A stretch of 57,376 bases of DNA from an uncultured Clostridia bacterium (lineage in GTDB: Bacteria; Bacillota; Clostridia; UBA1381). Of this stretch, positions 34,795-43,214 are shown in pieces; positions within the stretch are counted from its first letter, which is position 1; each line of letters opens with the position of its first letter. Both the position numbers and the translations under genes were made by a program. The stretch covers positions 1 through 57,376 of the forward strand of contig CAKSPW010000006.1 of assembly GCA_934486495.1 (NCBI GenBank), given 5' to 3'. The notes beneath the pieces are model-generated. The model saw nothing but the letters and a program-made list of their open reading frames with translations. It was not told where the DNA came from and searched no databases.

Positions 34795-35754
34795 CTAATA
34801 TTTCAAAAAAATATGCAAAATAAACAGACATAATTTCGGCGGAGAGTAATATATTAAAAAATATAACCAAAAGTGCTTAAAATCGCTCCTGTACCTCATC
34901 GACGTTTTTACATATTTTTTAAGTTTCTTGTTTTGCACGGTTTTAATTGTATGCTCAAGGTCAATTTTTGCAGCCGCACGACAATACAAAAGAATAATAA
35001 GTGCGGCAACACATTCAAAGCTTTTTTCGGTATCCGAATCCATTTCATTATTCAGAAATTCATCAAAAAGCGTAATTGTCTTTTGTATTCTTCCGAGCAT
35101 ATCGCTGAAATAATATCCGCTGCTGCGTATATGATAATTATAGTAACAGCCGCCGAGAAATTTGATTTTATCAAGATAAAGTATTATCTCGCAGTTAAGC
35201 TTTAAATCCTCGGCAAAGTATTTTCTGCTGTCACCGAATCTCAAATTATTCTCATCAAGAAAGCTTTTTTTAATAAGCTTGTTGCATATTTCATACGTAT
35301 GCTTGTTTCGGTACAAATAATCATACACATAATCTGCTCTGCTGTTTATCTCAACCGTTTCGTCAAAGCAGGCTCTTTTGTTTTCTTTTCCGTCCTCCGT
35401 TATATCGTTTATACCGCATTGAACAACATCGAAACCGCCGTTTTTTGCCGCAGTGTACATATGAAGGTACATATCCGCATCAACAGTATCATCAGCGTCC
35501 GTAAAGCCTATGTATTCACCCCTCGCCGCGTCGATACCGCTGTTTCTTGCAATACCCTGCCCCGAATTTTTCTGATTTATTATTGTAATTTTATCGGAGT
35601 ATTCCTTTAGCACTTCGCCCGTACGGTCTGTTGAACCGTCATTAACAACGATTATCTCCATATCCTCAAGCGTTTGCCCAAGCAAAGAGTCAATACACGC
35701 TCTCACGGTTTTTTCGCCGTTATATACCGGGACGATAACCGATACCTTTACCAT
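34795..35754 (-). CDS. Glycosyltransferase family 2 (last gene of polysaccharide operon)
   Basis: 319 residues, GT-A fold inverting transferase. N-terminal VSVIVPVYNGEKTVRACIDSLLGQT is the nucleotide-sugar binding start; VVNDGSTDRTGEV and the metal-binding DAD in FTDADDTVDAD follow; an ED pair (YFAEDLKLN) near residue 190 may be the catalytic region. The C-terminal ~40 residues are hydrophobic (FWLYFLIYYSPPKLCLFILH), suggesting membrane attachment. Stop lies 12 bp before the next promoter. Donor and acceptor sugars cannot be read. Confidence 0.9.
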   Translation of the reverse strand: MVKVSVIVPVYNGEKTVRACIDSLLGQTLEDMEIIVVNDGSTDRTGEVLKEYSDKITIINQKNSGQGIARNSGIDAARGEYIGFTDADDTVDADMYLHMYTAAKNGGFDVVQCGINDITEDGKENKRACFDETVEINSRADYVYDYLYRNKHTYEICNKLIKKSFLDENNLRFGDSRKYFAEDLKLNCEIILYLDKIKFLGGCYYNYHIRSSGYYFSDMLGRIQKTITLFDEFLNNEMDSDTEKSFECVAALIILLYCRAAAKIDLEHTIKTVQNKKLKKYVKTSMRYRSDFKHFWLYFLIYYSPPKLCLFILHIFLKY

Positions 35755-35764
35755 TTATTTTCAC

Positions 35765-36775
35765 CTAATTTTCAATATAATTTTTAAGCTCTTTTAAATG
35801 CTCCGCCGCATCAGCACAAGCTAAGTCCAAATCGAATTTAAGGTCTGTCCGCAAAGCATTTTCAAGCTCGTTTGGATTAAGATTATTCTTATCAAATCTT
35901 TTTATTCCGAATTTTTCGCAGATAATATCGACTTTACTCGTATCAGACGCTGCCGCAACAGGCACCCCTGCAAGCATTGCCGCAATGATGCCGTGAAAAC
36001 GTGAACTGATAACCACAGCGCATCGTGACAAATTTTCAAATATATACTCAATATCACAGTCGTATGCGATAATCTCCGCCATATCCTTATGCTTCATGAG
36101 CTGTTTTATCGTCATTGCGGCAAGAATGTCATTTTCATTCCCCGTGGCAAACGAAAAAATAAGCGCTTTTCTTCCGTATTTTTCAGCGTAATCGTCACAC
36201 GCTTCGGCAAGTGCGGCGTAGTATTTATAATTATCCGCCGAGAACATACGCTGAACGGGGATAACTCCGAGGCATTCCTCACACTCACGTCTTTTAACAT
36301 ACCGTCGGTCAAGAGAAAAAACAATATCATCATGACATTTAACGACGCTTTTTTTTGATAAATCGCCTATTATTTTTTTCGATACTTCATCCCGACACGA
36401 AATAAATTCGTATTTACCCAGCTCCTTTTTCATAAGCCGTTTTTGCAAAAAGCCGTGCGGTCTATCCACACTGCATCCGATTACTGCCGTTTTCGGAGCC
36501 GTCATACCTTTATTGCCGAAATCCGAAACAATCTTTTGTATAATTCCGATTTTGGAATCGTATTTAAAACCTGTACCGACCACGTTTACACACGCATCAA
36601 CTTTCGGCATTTTATCACAAATATGTACGTTTTCACAATCTTTAAAATGCGTTAAAAATTCCTTTTGCGCACAGCTGACAAAAAAATCATCGCAAGGCAT
36701 ACTCTCCGTTACAATTTTCTGCATCACATCATCGCCGAAATTTTTGTCAAACCAGCCAAGCAATTGTATTTTCAA
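35765..36775 (-). CDS. Polysaccharide pyruvyl transferase family protein
   Basis: 336 residues. The N-terminus MKIQLLGWFDKNFGDDVM carries the GD.. motif that opens this family, and the C-terminal half has VVISSRFHGIIAAMLAGVPVAA, the conserved SxRxHG block. The family moves pyruvate from phosphoenolpyruvate onto sugars; CsaB, its best-known member, pyruvylates the wall polymer that SLH domains bind. Here it sits inside a Wzx/Wzy operon, so it may decorate that polysaccharide. It is divergent from CsaB by eye, so substrate stays open. 10 bp before the next gene and 12 bp after the flippase. Confidence 0.85.
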   Translation of the reverse strand: MKIQLLGWFDKNFGDDVMQKIVTESMPCDDFFVSCAQKEFLTHFKDCENVHICDKMPKVDACVNVVGTGFKYDSKIGIIQKIVSDFGNKGMTAPKTAVIGCSVDRPHGFLQKRLMKKELGKYEFISCRDEVSKKIIGDLSKKSVVKCHDDIVFSLDRRYVKRRECEECLGVIPVQRMFSADNYKYYAALAEACDDYAEKYGRKALIFSFATGNENDILAAMTIKQLMKHKDMAEIIAYDCDIEYIFENLSRCAVVISSRFHGIIAAMLAGVPVAAASDTSKVDIICEKFGIKRFDKNNLNPNELENALRTDLKFDLDLACADAAEHLKELKNYIEN

Positions 36776-36787
36776 ACAAATCCCACC

Positions 36788-38329
36788 TTACCGCCTTTTA
36801 AGCTTTTTTGCCAAAACCGCCGTTACTTTTTTCTTTTCCTCTTTTGAAAACATTATAAAAAATCCGGCGCAATAGCTTACCGCCGCCGCTGTTGCCGCCG
36901 CCGCAATAAGCATGTGCCATGAGTTTATCTTGAAACAACTGCGCACGCATACGCAAATTCCGAGTACAACGGTATTTAAAACCAACCCTTTTAAAAGATA
37001 CGGATAAAACACGTTCAGCTTCGCATTTATGTTGTGTGCGGCATATATCGGCACAAAAATAACCGTTTTTAAAAGCAAAAGCACCGAGCTTACTCCTGCA
37101 ATTGCGAACAATCCCAAATCGGTAAGTCTGAGCAGAAAATACACAACCGCTATATTTATAATACCTATGACACAGTCTATTACCGCCGGTACCTTAACAC
37201 GGCACGTAATCGTGTTTATCTGATGAAGCGGAAAAACATAAATGCTGAATATTTGCGGCAGCAGAGTCAAAATGCAAAGCGCACGAACAAGCGATATTTC
37301 ACCGTCCGCAAGCGTCGGAAGCCAAAGCGAAAAGAATCTTCCGCCGAAAACTATAATTCCGATAATGGGAACGGAACAAATATATCCGCACAATTTTGCC
37401 GCAAACTTTGTTTCCGAAAAAAACTCGTCGCTTGACTGAGTGGAGTAGCTGATTGTCATGCTCGGCGCAAACGCACCCGAAATAACTCCTATAAAGCTAA
37501 TAAGCATTACGGGCAGTGTTTTTGCTATTGACAAAATCCCCATGTCCTCAGTTCCCATAAATAAGTTTGCAATTAAAAGGTCAAGCCCCGTAAACAGAAT
37601 TTGGCTAAGCTGACTCACCGAATTCCACACCCCAACCTTTGCAAGATTTTTGACTGTTTTTTTATCAAAAAGCTCTTTTTTAAACTGTAAATCGGGAGTA
37701 AGACGTCTTTTAAAACTCACCTTTAAAACTGCGGAATATACAGCGCACACAAGCACTATTATCCCTATATAGCTTATATACGGGTATAAAAGCGAATATG
37801 CAGCCGCAAGAAGCGCCGCCTTTAGAAGAATACTTGTAACGTTTATAAATCCCGTGATTTCAAGTCTGTTTTTTGCAAAAGGTGCAACCTCATATCTTGA
37901 AAAAATCAGATTTACAAAAAACATCATAAATACGCTTGCCCACAGTATTTTTATATCAAGCACATGCCCCGCCGGAACATTTATCAGCTTTTCCATAAAT
38001 ACAATAAGTATTACGGCAGGCACGGCAAGTATTACGGTGAGAACTATATTAACAAGCGTAACAGAGGCAAAATACCTGTTTGCGTCCTCAATGTCGCCTT
38101 TTGAATAAGCAACCGTGATATACCTGTTTGCCATGCTGTTTATAACCGATGTTACTATCGTCGCATATTCGAGAAAATTACCCGAAAGACTGTAAAAACC
38201 GTAAATCTCCTTACCGATTTTATCAATAATAACAGGTATTAGAAAAAAATTAATAGCCATTGACACGGCAAATGCCATAAACTGCGAAAACATATTAAGC
38301 GCAATCTGTTTGCCTTTGCCGATACTCAT
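36788..38329 (-). CDS. Oligosaccharide flippase (Wzx-like, MOP superfamily)
   Basis: 513 residues with about fourteen hydrophobic segments. The N-terminus KGKQIALNMFSQFMAFAVSMAINFFLIPVIIDKIGKEIYGFYSL and the EYATIVTSVINSMANRYITV segment are typical of polysaccharide-unit exporters of the MATE/MOP group. It would turn undecaprenyl-linked repeat units to the outer face of the membrane for polymerisation by the Wzy protein encoded at the operon start. The gene is 3 bp behind a GT2 gene. Confidence 0.9.
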   Translation of the reverse strand: MSIGKGKQIALNMFSQFMAFAVSMAINFFLIPVIIDKIGKEIYGFYSLSGNFLEYATIVTSVINSMANRYITVAYSKGDIEDANRYFASVTLVNIVLTVILAVPAVILIVFMEKLINVPAGHVLDIKILWASVFMMFFVNLIFSRYEVAPFAKNRLEITGFINVTSILLKAALLAAAYSLLYPYISYIGIIVLVCAVYSAVLKVSFKRRLTPDLQFKKELFDKKTVKNLAKVGVWNSVSQLSQILFTGLDLLIANLFMGTEDMGILSIAKTLPVMLISFIGVISGAFAPSMTISYSTQSSDEFFSETKFAAKLCGYICSVPIIGIIVFGGRFFSLWLPTLADGEISLVRALCILTLLPQIFSIYVFPLHQINTITCRVKVPAVIDCVIGIINIAVVYFLLRLTDLGLFAIAGVSSVLLLLKTVIFVPIYAAHNINAKLNVFYPYLLKGLVLNTVVLGICVCVRSCFKINSWHMLIAAAATAAAVSYCAGFFIMFSKEEKKKVTAVLAKKLKRR

Positions 38330-38332
38330 AGC

Positions 38333-39352
38333 TTATTTATCCCCCTTTGATTTCATATAAATCCAAAACGTACGCCACAGTCTGAGCTTCGCCGTCAGCA
38401 CAATTGAAGTTGCTGTCAAATCGTTTTTAGGCAGCTTGGCACGGCGAATATAATCGAATACTTTTTTATCAATGCTCCTCATCGTCCTCAAATAGCTTTT
38501 GCAGTCTTTAAGGCTCATTGCGGCATCTGCCATAAAGTTAAAAAGCGCATACGAGGCATATACCCCCAGCTGACCCTTTAGGTTATATTTATCAAGATCT
38601 ATGCAGTTTTTTTCAAAACTGTCAAGCATCTTTTTAAAATACAGCATTATATTTTCATCAAATTTATGGCTTACCGACTCACCGAGCACACGATAAACAT
38701 AAAGCGGTTTATCAATATAAAGCAGTGTACCGGCAGAGAGCATTGCAGGCAGCGAAAGAGCAAAATCCTCACCTATTTTTATAGAGCTGTCAATATCAAA
38801 AGCGTATTTGACATAAAGCTCACGTTTTATAATTTTAACAGAAAGCGCAGGATTGACTCCAAACGAATAGAAAGGCTTTTCACTGTCATAGACAAGTCTT
38901 TCATACAAGCCTTTCTTTTCCCCCTCATCACTGTAAATACCGGGAGAAAATCCTGGCAAGCATTTTTCCGTTTTATCGCCGTAATGCATAAGCGACCCGA
39001 AAAAACAGACATCGGCATTTGACTTTTCTATATTTTTGCTCAAGCACTCAAATGCGCCCTCTACAATATAGTCATCGCTGTCAATGTTTACTATGTAATC
39101 ACCCGTTGCCATTCTCGCTCCGTCATTTCTTGCACGCACAACGCCCTCATTTTTTTTATGAATTACTTTTATCCTGCTGTCTTTTTCCGCATACAAATCA
39201 ATAATTTCTCCGCATCTGTCGGGAGAACCGTCATCGACAAGTATAAGCTCAAAATCCTCAAAGCTTTGAGAAAGAACGCTTTTTATGCACTCGTCTATAT
39301 ATTTTTCCGTCTTATAAACCGGTATAATTACGCTTAATTTCGGTGCAGACAT
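38333..39352 (-). CDS. Glycosyltransferase family 2
   Basis: 339 residues from the ATG at 39352; GGAG sits 6 bases before it, inside the direct repeat at 39355. N-terminal LSVIIPVYKTEKYIDECIKSVLSQS, LVDDGSPDRCGEI and the metal site DSDD in VNIDSDDYI are seen, plus an IGEDFALSLPAML region with the ED pair. Similar in layout to the GT2 gene at the operon end but clearly a different protein. Adds one sugar to the lipid-linked repeat unit; the sugar is unknown. Confidence 0.9.
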   Translation of the reverse strand: MSAPKLSVIIPVYKTEKYIDECIKSVLSQSFEDFELILVDDGSPDRCGEIIDLYAEKDSRIKVIHKKNEGVVRARNDGARMATGDYIVNIDSDDYIVEGAFECLSKNIEKSNADVCFFGSLMHYGDKTEKCLPGFSPGIYSDEGEKKGLYERLVYDSEKPFYSFGVNPALSVKIIKRELYVKYAFDIDSSIKIGEDFALSLPAMLSAGTLLYIDKPLYVYRVLGESVSHKFDENIMLYFKKMLDSFEKNCIDLDKYNLKGQLGVYASYALFNFMADAAMSLKDCKSYLRTMRSIDKKVFDYIRRAKLPKNDLTATSIVLTAKLRLWRTFWIYMKSKGDK

Positions 39353-39354
39353 AA

Positions 39355-39413
39355 TAATCTCCATTCCGCCCTGCATTTATATAAACAGCTATAAAATCTC
39401 TTATCGACAGGGC
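39355..39413. repeat. Direct repeat, copy 1
   Basis: About 59 bp, repeated at 39518-39579 with one short length change; identical blocks include CTCCATTCCGCCCTG and AACAGCTATAAAATCTCTTATC. The copy provides the RBS of the GT2 gene ending at 39352. Confidence 0.85.
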
Positions 39414-39517
39414 AAGGAATGATAAGAGATTATTATGCCCATGTGCGTTTCCGAGCGAAGTGAGGAAAATTTCGCACGGGCAATTAAATCCTGCTAACGT
39501 GAAAGTTTCTTTCACGT
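39414..39517. repeat. 104-bp hairpin-forming insert between direct repeats
   Basis: It holds two inverted repeats: GCCCATGTGCG...CGCACGGGC (39437-39447 with about 39473-39481), enclosing TCC/GGA around GAGCGAAGTGA, and TAACGTGAAAG / CTTTCACGTTA (39495-39505 with 39509-39519). No reading frame with RBS. It looks like a REP/MITE-like insertion whose site was duplicated. Confidence 0.6.
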
Positions 39518-39579
39518 TAATCTCCATTCCGCCCTGTATCTTCTGTATAAACAGCTATAAAATCTCTTATCGGCAGGGC
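39518..39579. repeat. Direct repeat, copy 2
   Basis: About 62 bp, matching 39355-39413; lies directly against the stop codon of the glycosyltransferase gene that ends at 39580. Confidence 0.85.
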
Positions 39580-40644
39580 TCAGTACATTATAAATTCTTC
39601 TATTTTCTTTGTGTAGTATTCGTCATCTTTTATTACCTTGTCCAAAACCGCCTCACAGCTGTTTGAAAACATTTCCTCGTCAAAAGAATTATAATAGCTG
39701 TAAACTTTATCGGTAATATTCTCCTCATTCTCCGCAAGGCTTATCCCCAAACCGTTGTCCCCGACAAGTTTCCCCGAATACGTATCGAGATTTGCAAACA
39801 TCGGTTTTTTTTGTATCAGTCCGTCATAAAACTTATTTGCAACGGCAGGATAGTTTACAAAGCTTTTCGGGTAATTATAGCAAATCATATCAAATGAATT
39901 TACAATATCCGCCTTATCACATTCGTTGTATGCGCCGAACACATTTACGTTTTCGTATTTTTCCGAATAGGCTCTCAGCTCGTCCACGCAATCGCCCGAG
40001 CCGTGTATGTTAAATACAAATCTGTCGTCCCTTCCGAACTTATCCGCAAGCTTTTTAAGATATTCATACTCTCGCAGATAGCCGATATATCCCATAACTA
40101 TTTTACCGTTCGTACTTTTTTTGCATTTTAAAGCGCGTCCGACATAACAGTCAAACCGAAAATTATGCGCAACAATCAGCTCTTTTTCATCTGTTAAGTA
40201 TTCTGAAAAGCCGGGAGATGAAATCGCCGTAGCATATGATTTTTTTATAACCGAATCAACAAGCCTTTTATAAAGCTTCAAATACTCGTATGATGTGTCA
40301 CGATAATCGAAAAAATACCTGTTTTTATATTTACCGAGTATTAAATCCGGCAACAAAACAGCAGTTTGAGTTGTAAGAACAACAAGCCTGTCATATTTTT
40401 TTTGATTTATTATCCTTTTTGCAAAGCGTCTGAATTTTATAAGCGGTACTACTTTCCCGGCAAGACTTCCGTATCTTTCAACCTGCTCGGAAAAGGTTAT
40501 GTTTTTATCGTCATCGGGCATTTTAACTCCGCTTCTGTTCCAATGAACAATGTCATACGGAATATTCTTTTTATCCATGACATCGGTGTATTTTTTAACA
40601 AACGGAGAAAGCTCCGCCTGCCCGGCATATATAATTCCTATCAC
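39580..40644 (-). CDS. Glycosyltransferase, GT-B fold (GT4-like)
   Basis: 354 residues from a GTG at 40644, preceded by AGGAGG at 6 bases; the longer frame lacks an RBS. N-terminal VIGIIYAGQAELSPF and the C-terminal donor half (MGYIGYLREYEYLKKLADKFG, FNIHGSGDC, NVFGAYNECDKADIVNSFDMICYNY) follow a GT-B pattern, but the usual EX7E motif is weak (YPAVANKFYDGLIQKKP). Probably a capsule or exopolysaccharide transferase. It is 10 bp behind the next GT gene. Acceptor unknown. Confidence 0.75.
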   Translation of the reverse strand: MIGIIYAGQAELSPFVKKYTDVMDKKNIPYDIVHWNRSGVKMPDDDKNITFSEQVERYGSLAGKVVPLIKFRRFAKRIINQKKYDRLVVLTTQTAVLLPDLILGKYKNRYFFDYRDTSYEYLKLYKRLVDSVIKKSYATAISSPGFSEYLTDEKELIVAHNFRFDCYVGRALKCKKSTNGKIVMGYIGYLREYEYLKKLADKFGRDDRFVFNIHGSGDCVDELRAYSEKYENVNVFGAYNECDKADIVNSFDMICYNYPKSFVNYPAVANKFYDGLIQKKPMFANLDTYSGKLVGDNGLGISLAENEENITDKVYSYYNSFDEEMFSNSCEAVLDKVIKDDEYYTKKIEEFIMY

Positions 40645-40654
40645 GGCTTGCCTC

Positions 40655-41818
40655 CTAACATATGATATCGTCAAACTCTTTAATCGCCGACAAGTTGCTC
40701 TTATGCGGCAAATATCTCATTTCTTCAATTTTTTTCGGATTTTCGAGCAAAGACTCAAGGCAGGCTTCTATTTCATCATCGGTATTGCCGCATACAATCC
40801 CGATTTTTCTGTCACCGACAAGCTCTTGTGCAGACATCGTTTCAGTAGATAAGACAGGTGTCCCGAAAGCCTCCGCCTCTCCGAAAACCATCGGTGCCGC
40901 TTCGTCGTAAGACGGTACAAGCACCAAATCGGCATTTTTAAAATAAGGATACGGATTTTTTTGTAGTCCGAGAAAAACAATTTCGTTTTCAAGGCCTCTT
41001 TTTTTGCATTCGCAGACCGCATCATTCATTTGCGCACCGTCACCCGCAACTCTCCATACGAAATTAAATCCCTTATTCTTTAAGCTTTCAAAAATGCTTA
41101 TCATTCGGAAAATACCTTTTTCTTCGCTTATTCTTGCCGATGTAAATATATTAACGGCTCCGTCCGTATAATCAGCATCATATTCCCCGGCTTTTTTTAT
41201 CATCTCATCATAATTAAAGCAATTATGCACAGCCGCAGTCCTGGCGGAAAGCTCGGGGCATACTCTGTCAAAGACTTTTTTACACGACTTTGAAACACAC
41301 GCAACCACATCAAAATTTCTGTAAAAGCCTTTGTTATACTCGTTACTTCCGAAATAGTTTTCAAAATCGCAGTGGACAAAGCTTATTTTCTTATCAGCAT
41401 TAATGCTCCGCACCGTAAACTCGTTACAGCCGCCGTAGAAATATCTGTACGCAGAGTTTTGCATAAATGAAACGGCAACGTCATACTTTTCCGGCAGTCT
41501 TTGAAAACGGCATAAAATCTCAAACGGAATTTTGCACCCGACAAAACGCGTTAAGGCGGTCCATGCAGACCGCCAAAGCTTACACATAATTCCCGTTTTG
41601 CCGCACTCCGCCAGCGACATACCCATAATCCGGGTAAATCTGTTTCCGCAGATAATTCGCACATTTTTCGGCTTTTCGTATTCGCCGACATCAGAAAACA
41701 GGAAAAGCGTAATATCATACTTCTCCGATATTTCATCAAGCAAATTCAGCATTGAACGCTGTATTCCGCCGATATGTAAATTATTGCAAACAAAGATAAT
41801 ACTTTTCTTATTGCTCAT
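40655..41818 (-). CDS. Glycosyltransferase family 4
   Basis: 387 residues from the ATG at 41818, with GGAGAG upstream and an 11-bp overlap with the preceding gene. GT-B fold: N-terminal half IIFVCNNLHIGGIQRSMLNLLDEI, C-terminal donor domain with FTSARISEEKGIFRMI, VAGDGAQMND and the EX7E motif in DEAAPMVFGEAEAFGTPVL. Retaining transferases of this family add hexoses using nucleotide sugars. Fourth gene of the polysaccharide operon. Confidence 0.92.
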   Translation of the reverse strand: MSNKKSIIFVCNNLHIGGIQRSMLNLLDEISEKYDITLFLFSDVGEYEKPKNVRIICGNRFTRIMGMSLAECGKTGIMCKLWRSAWTALTRFVGCKIPFEILCRFQRLPEKYDVAVSFMQNSAYRYFYGGCNEFTVRSINADKKISFVHCDFENYFGSNEYNKGFYRNFDVVACVSKSCKKVFDRVCPELSARTAAVHNCFNYDEMIKKAGEYDADYTDGAVNIFTSARISEEKGIFRMISIFESLKNKGFNFVWRVAGDGAQMNDAVCECKKRGLENEIVFLGLQKNPYPYFKNADLVLVPSYDEAAPMVFGEAEAFGTPVLSTETMSAQELVGDRKIGIVCGNTDDEIEACLESLLENPKKIEEMRYLPHKSNLSAIKEFDDIIC

Positions 41819-43214
41819 CTGTTTTCTCTCCGCCGCAAGCTTCTTTTTCGGAATTATCGTTTTTGATAACTTTGACAATTTCAATGCATATTGCAAGCAT
41901 AATCATAAAGAAACACGATACCACAACCGCAATCAGCTCATAAAGAGGTGCACTTGTACTGTCGTTACATCTTACGCCTGTCAGCTGTGAGATATGCTTT
42001 TGCGAGCTGTAATCGTTATAATCGCTGAGAGTGTTTGAAAGACCGACATAAAGCTTGTTCATAGTATCGGTCAGCGTTGATATTTCTCTCTTTACATTTT
42101 CGCCAAGCACCGCAGTATCAACCCCCGCGGGCGCAGGAACAGAAAAAACCTCCGCCACATACTTGCAGTGTGTTGCCTCAAGATACGAATCGTTCGCCGA
42201 TATAAGCTGACTTGTATAGTCCTCTATCAAGGTGTCGTACGTTGTCTTTGTTGACGCACGCATGGTTTTTCTGTCATATACACCGTCTATAATCTCAAGG
42301 TCATCATTATTTTGGTCTTTCATTCTGTAATTGTAGGCATTGGGCACTTCCTTGTTTGCCTCCGAGAACGAATCCATTTTAGTCTTTGTCATACGAGCCG
42401 TTTCTTCAAAGTTCTTCTGCTTAAGCACGGCGTCGTCCGCTCTTTGCTTATACACCTCGACGAGTCTTGCGGTATTTTTTGAAATTCTGCCCTCATATAA
42501 ATCGGCATAAATTGACGGAACGCTATCATCTTTTAAATGCTGATATTCGTAAATCAAATCCTGAAAGCAATAACCCGTAGCCGTGGAGCGAAAAGAATCA
42601 TCGGCACTTTTGTAGCTTTCAAGCTTTGATATTATATCGTCAATACTGTCCTCAAGCACCTCTGTTTCCTCGATATAATCATACTGATCCATTTTTTCAT
42701 CGGCAAGTACGTTCGTAATCGACGCAATAGAGCTGTATGACTCCGAATAATAGTCAATATACTTAAATACAAGCGTTTCGAGAAGCTCTCTTACCTTATA
42801 TCCCTCCTGACTGCTTTTGCCGTTATAGGATATAACAAATGAAGTCGGATGATATTCGTATTCCTCACCGTTTTTTGCCTTTGCGGCTCTTAGCTCATCG
42901 ACTGCCTTTGGGATAATCGGAGTTACCGTTATTCTTCTTCTCAGCGATTCCACGCTATCCTTGAGGTCAAGAGCATTTATAACATTTTGCAAAACCTCCG
43001 GCGACACGATTTGATATTGGTCAAACTCGCTGCCGTTCGGAAATGTTCCGTTTGATACGGAAGTGTCGTTAAATTCTATAACAACCCTCGCAACGCTCGT
43101 TTGAATTGAACTGACATAAAAGCGAGCCGCAAAAAACGATAATATAATAGCCGCAATTATTCTGTATTTCCATTTAAACAAATATTTAAAAATATCAATC
43201 AGCCTTAAATTCAT
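41808..43214 (-). CDS. Wzz-like chain-length/co-polymerase membrane protein (second paralogue)
   Basis: 468 residues from the ATG at 43214 (AAGGAG upstream), overlapping the preceding gene by 20 bp. Short cytoplasmic N-terminus, a membrane segment at ~22-40 (IIAAIILSFFAARFYVSS), a long extracellular helical region and a second membrane segment near 430-450 (LIAVVVSCFFMIMLAICIEIV), then a charged tail. This is the layout of polysaccharide co-polymerases. No Walker motifs, so no fused tyrosine kinase. It resembles the protein of the preceding gene in order of motifs (RRITVTP and TPTSFVISY against RPRITID and TPAEFVVYY-like stretches), so the pair likely arose by duplication. Confidence 0.8.
   Translation of the reverse strand: MNLRLIDIFKYLFKWKYRIIAAIILSFFAARFYVSSIQTSVARVVIEFNDTSVSNGTFPNGSEFDQYQIVSPEVLQNVINALDLKDSVESLRRRITVTPIIPKAVDELRAAKAKNGEEYEYHPTSFVISYNGKSSQEGYKVRELLETLVFKYIDYYSESYSSIASITNVLADEKMDQYDYIEETEVLEDSIDDIISKLESYKSADDSFRSTATGYCFQDLIYEYQHLKDDSVPSIYADLYEGRISKNTARLVEVYKQRADDAVLKQKNFEETARMTKTKMDSFSEANKEVPNAYNYRMKDQNNDDLEIIDGVYDRKTMRASTKTTYDTLIEDYTSQLISANDSYLEATHCKYVAEVFSVPAPAGVDTAVLGENVKREISTLTDTMNKLYVGLSNTLSDYNDYSSQKHISQLTGVRCNDSTSAPLYELIAVVVSCFFMIMLAICIEIVKVIKNDNSEKEACGGEKTDEQ

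Noticed and set aside
39312..39527. 71-codon frame across the direct repeat
   Set aside because: Runs through hairpin arms and repeat copies; no coding character beyond being open.
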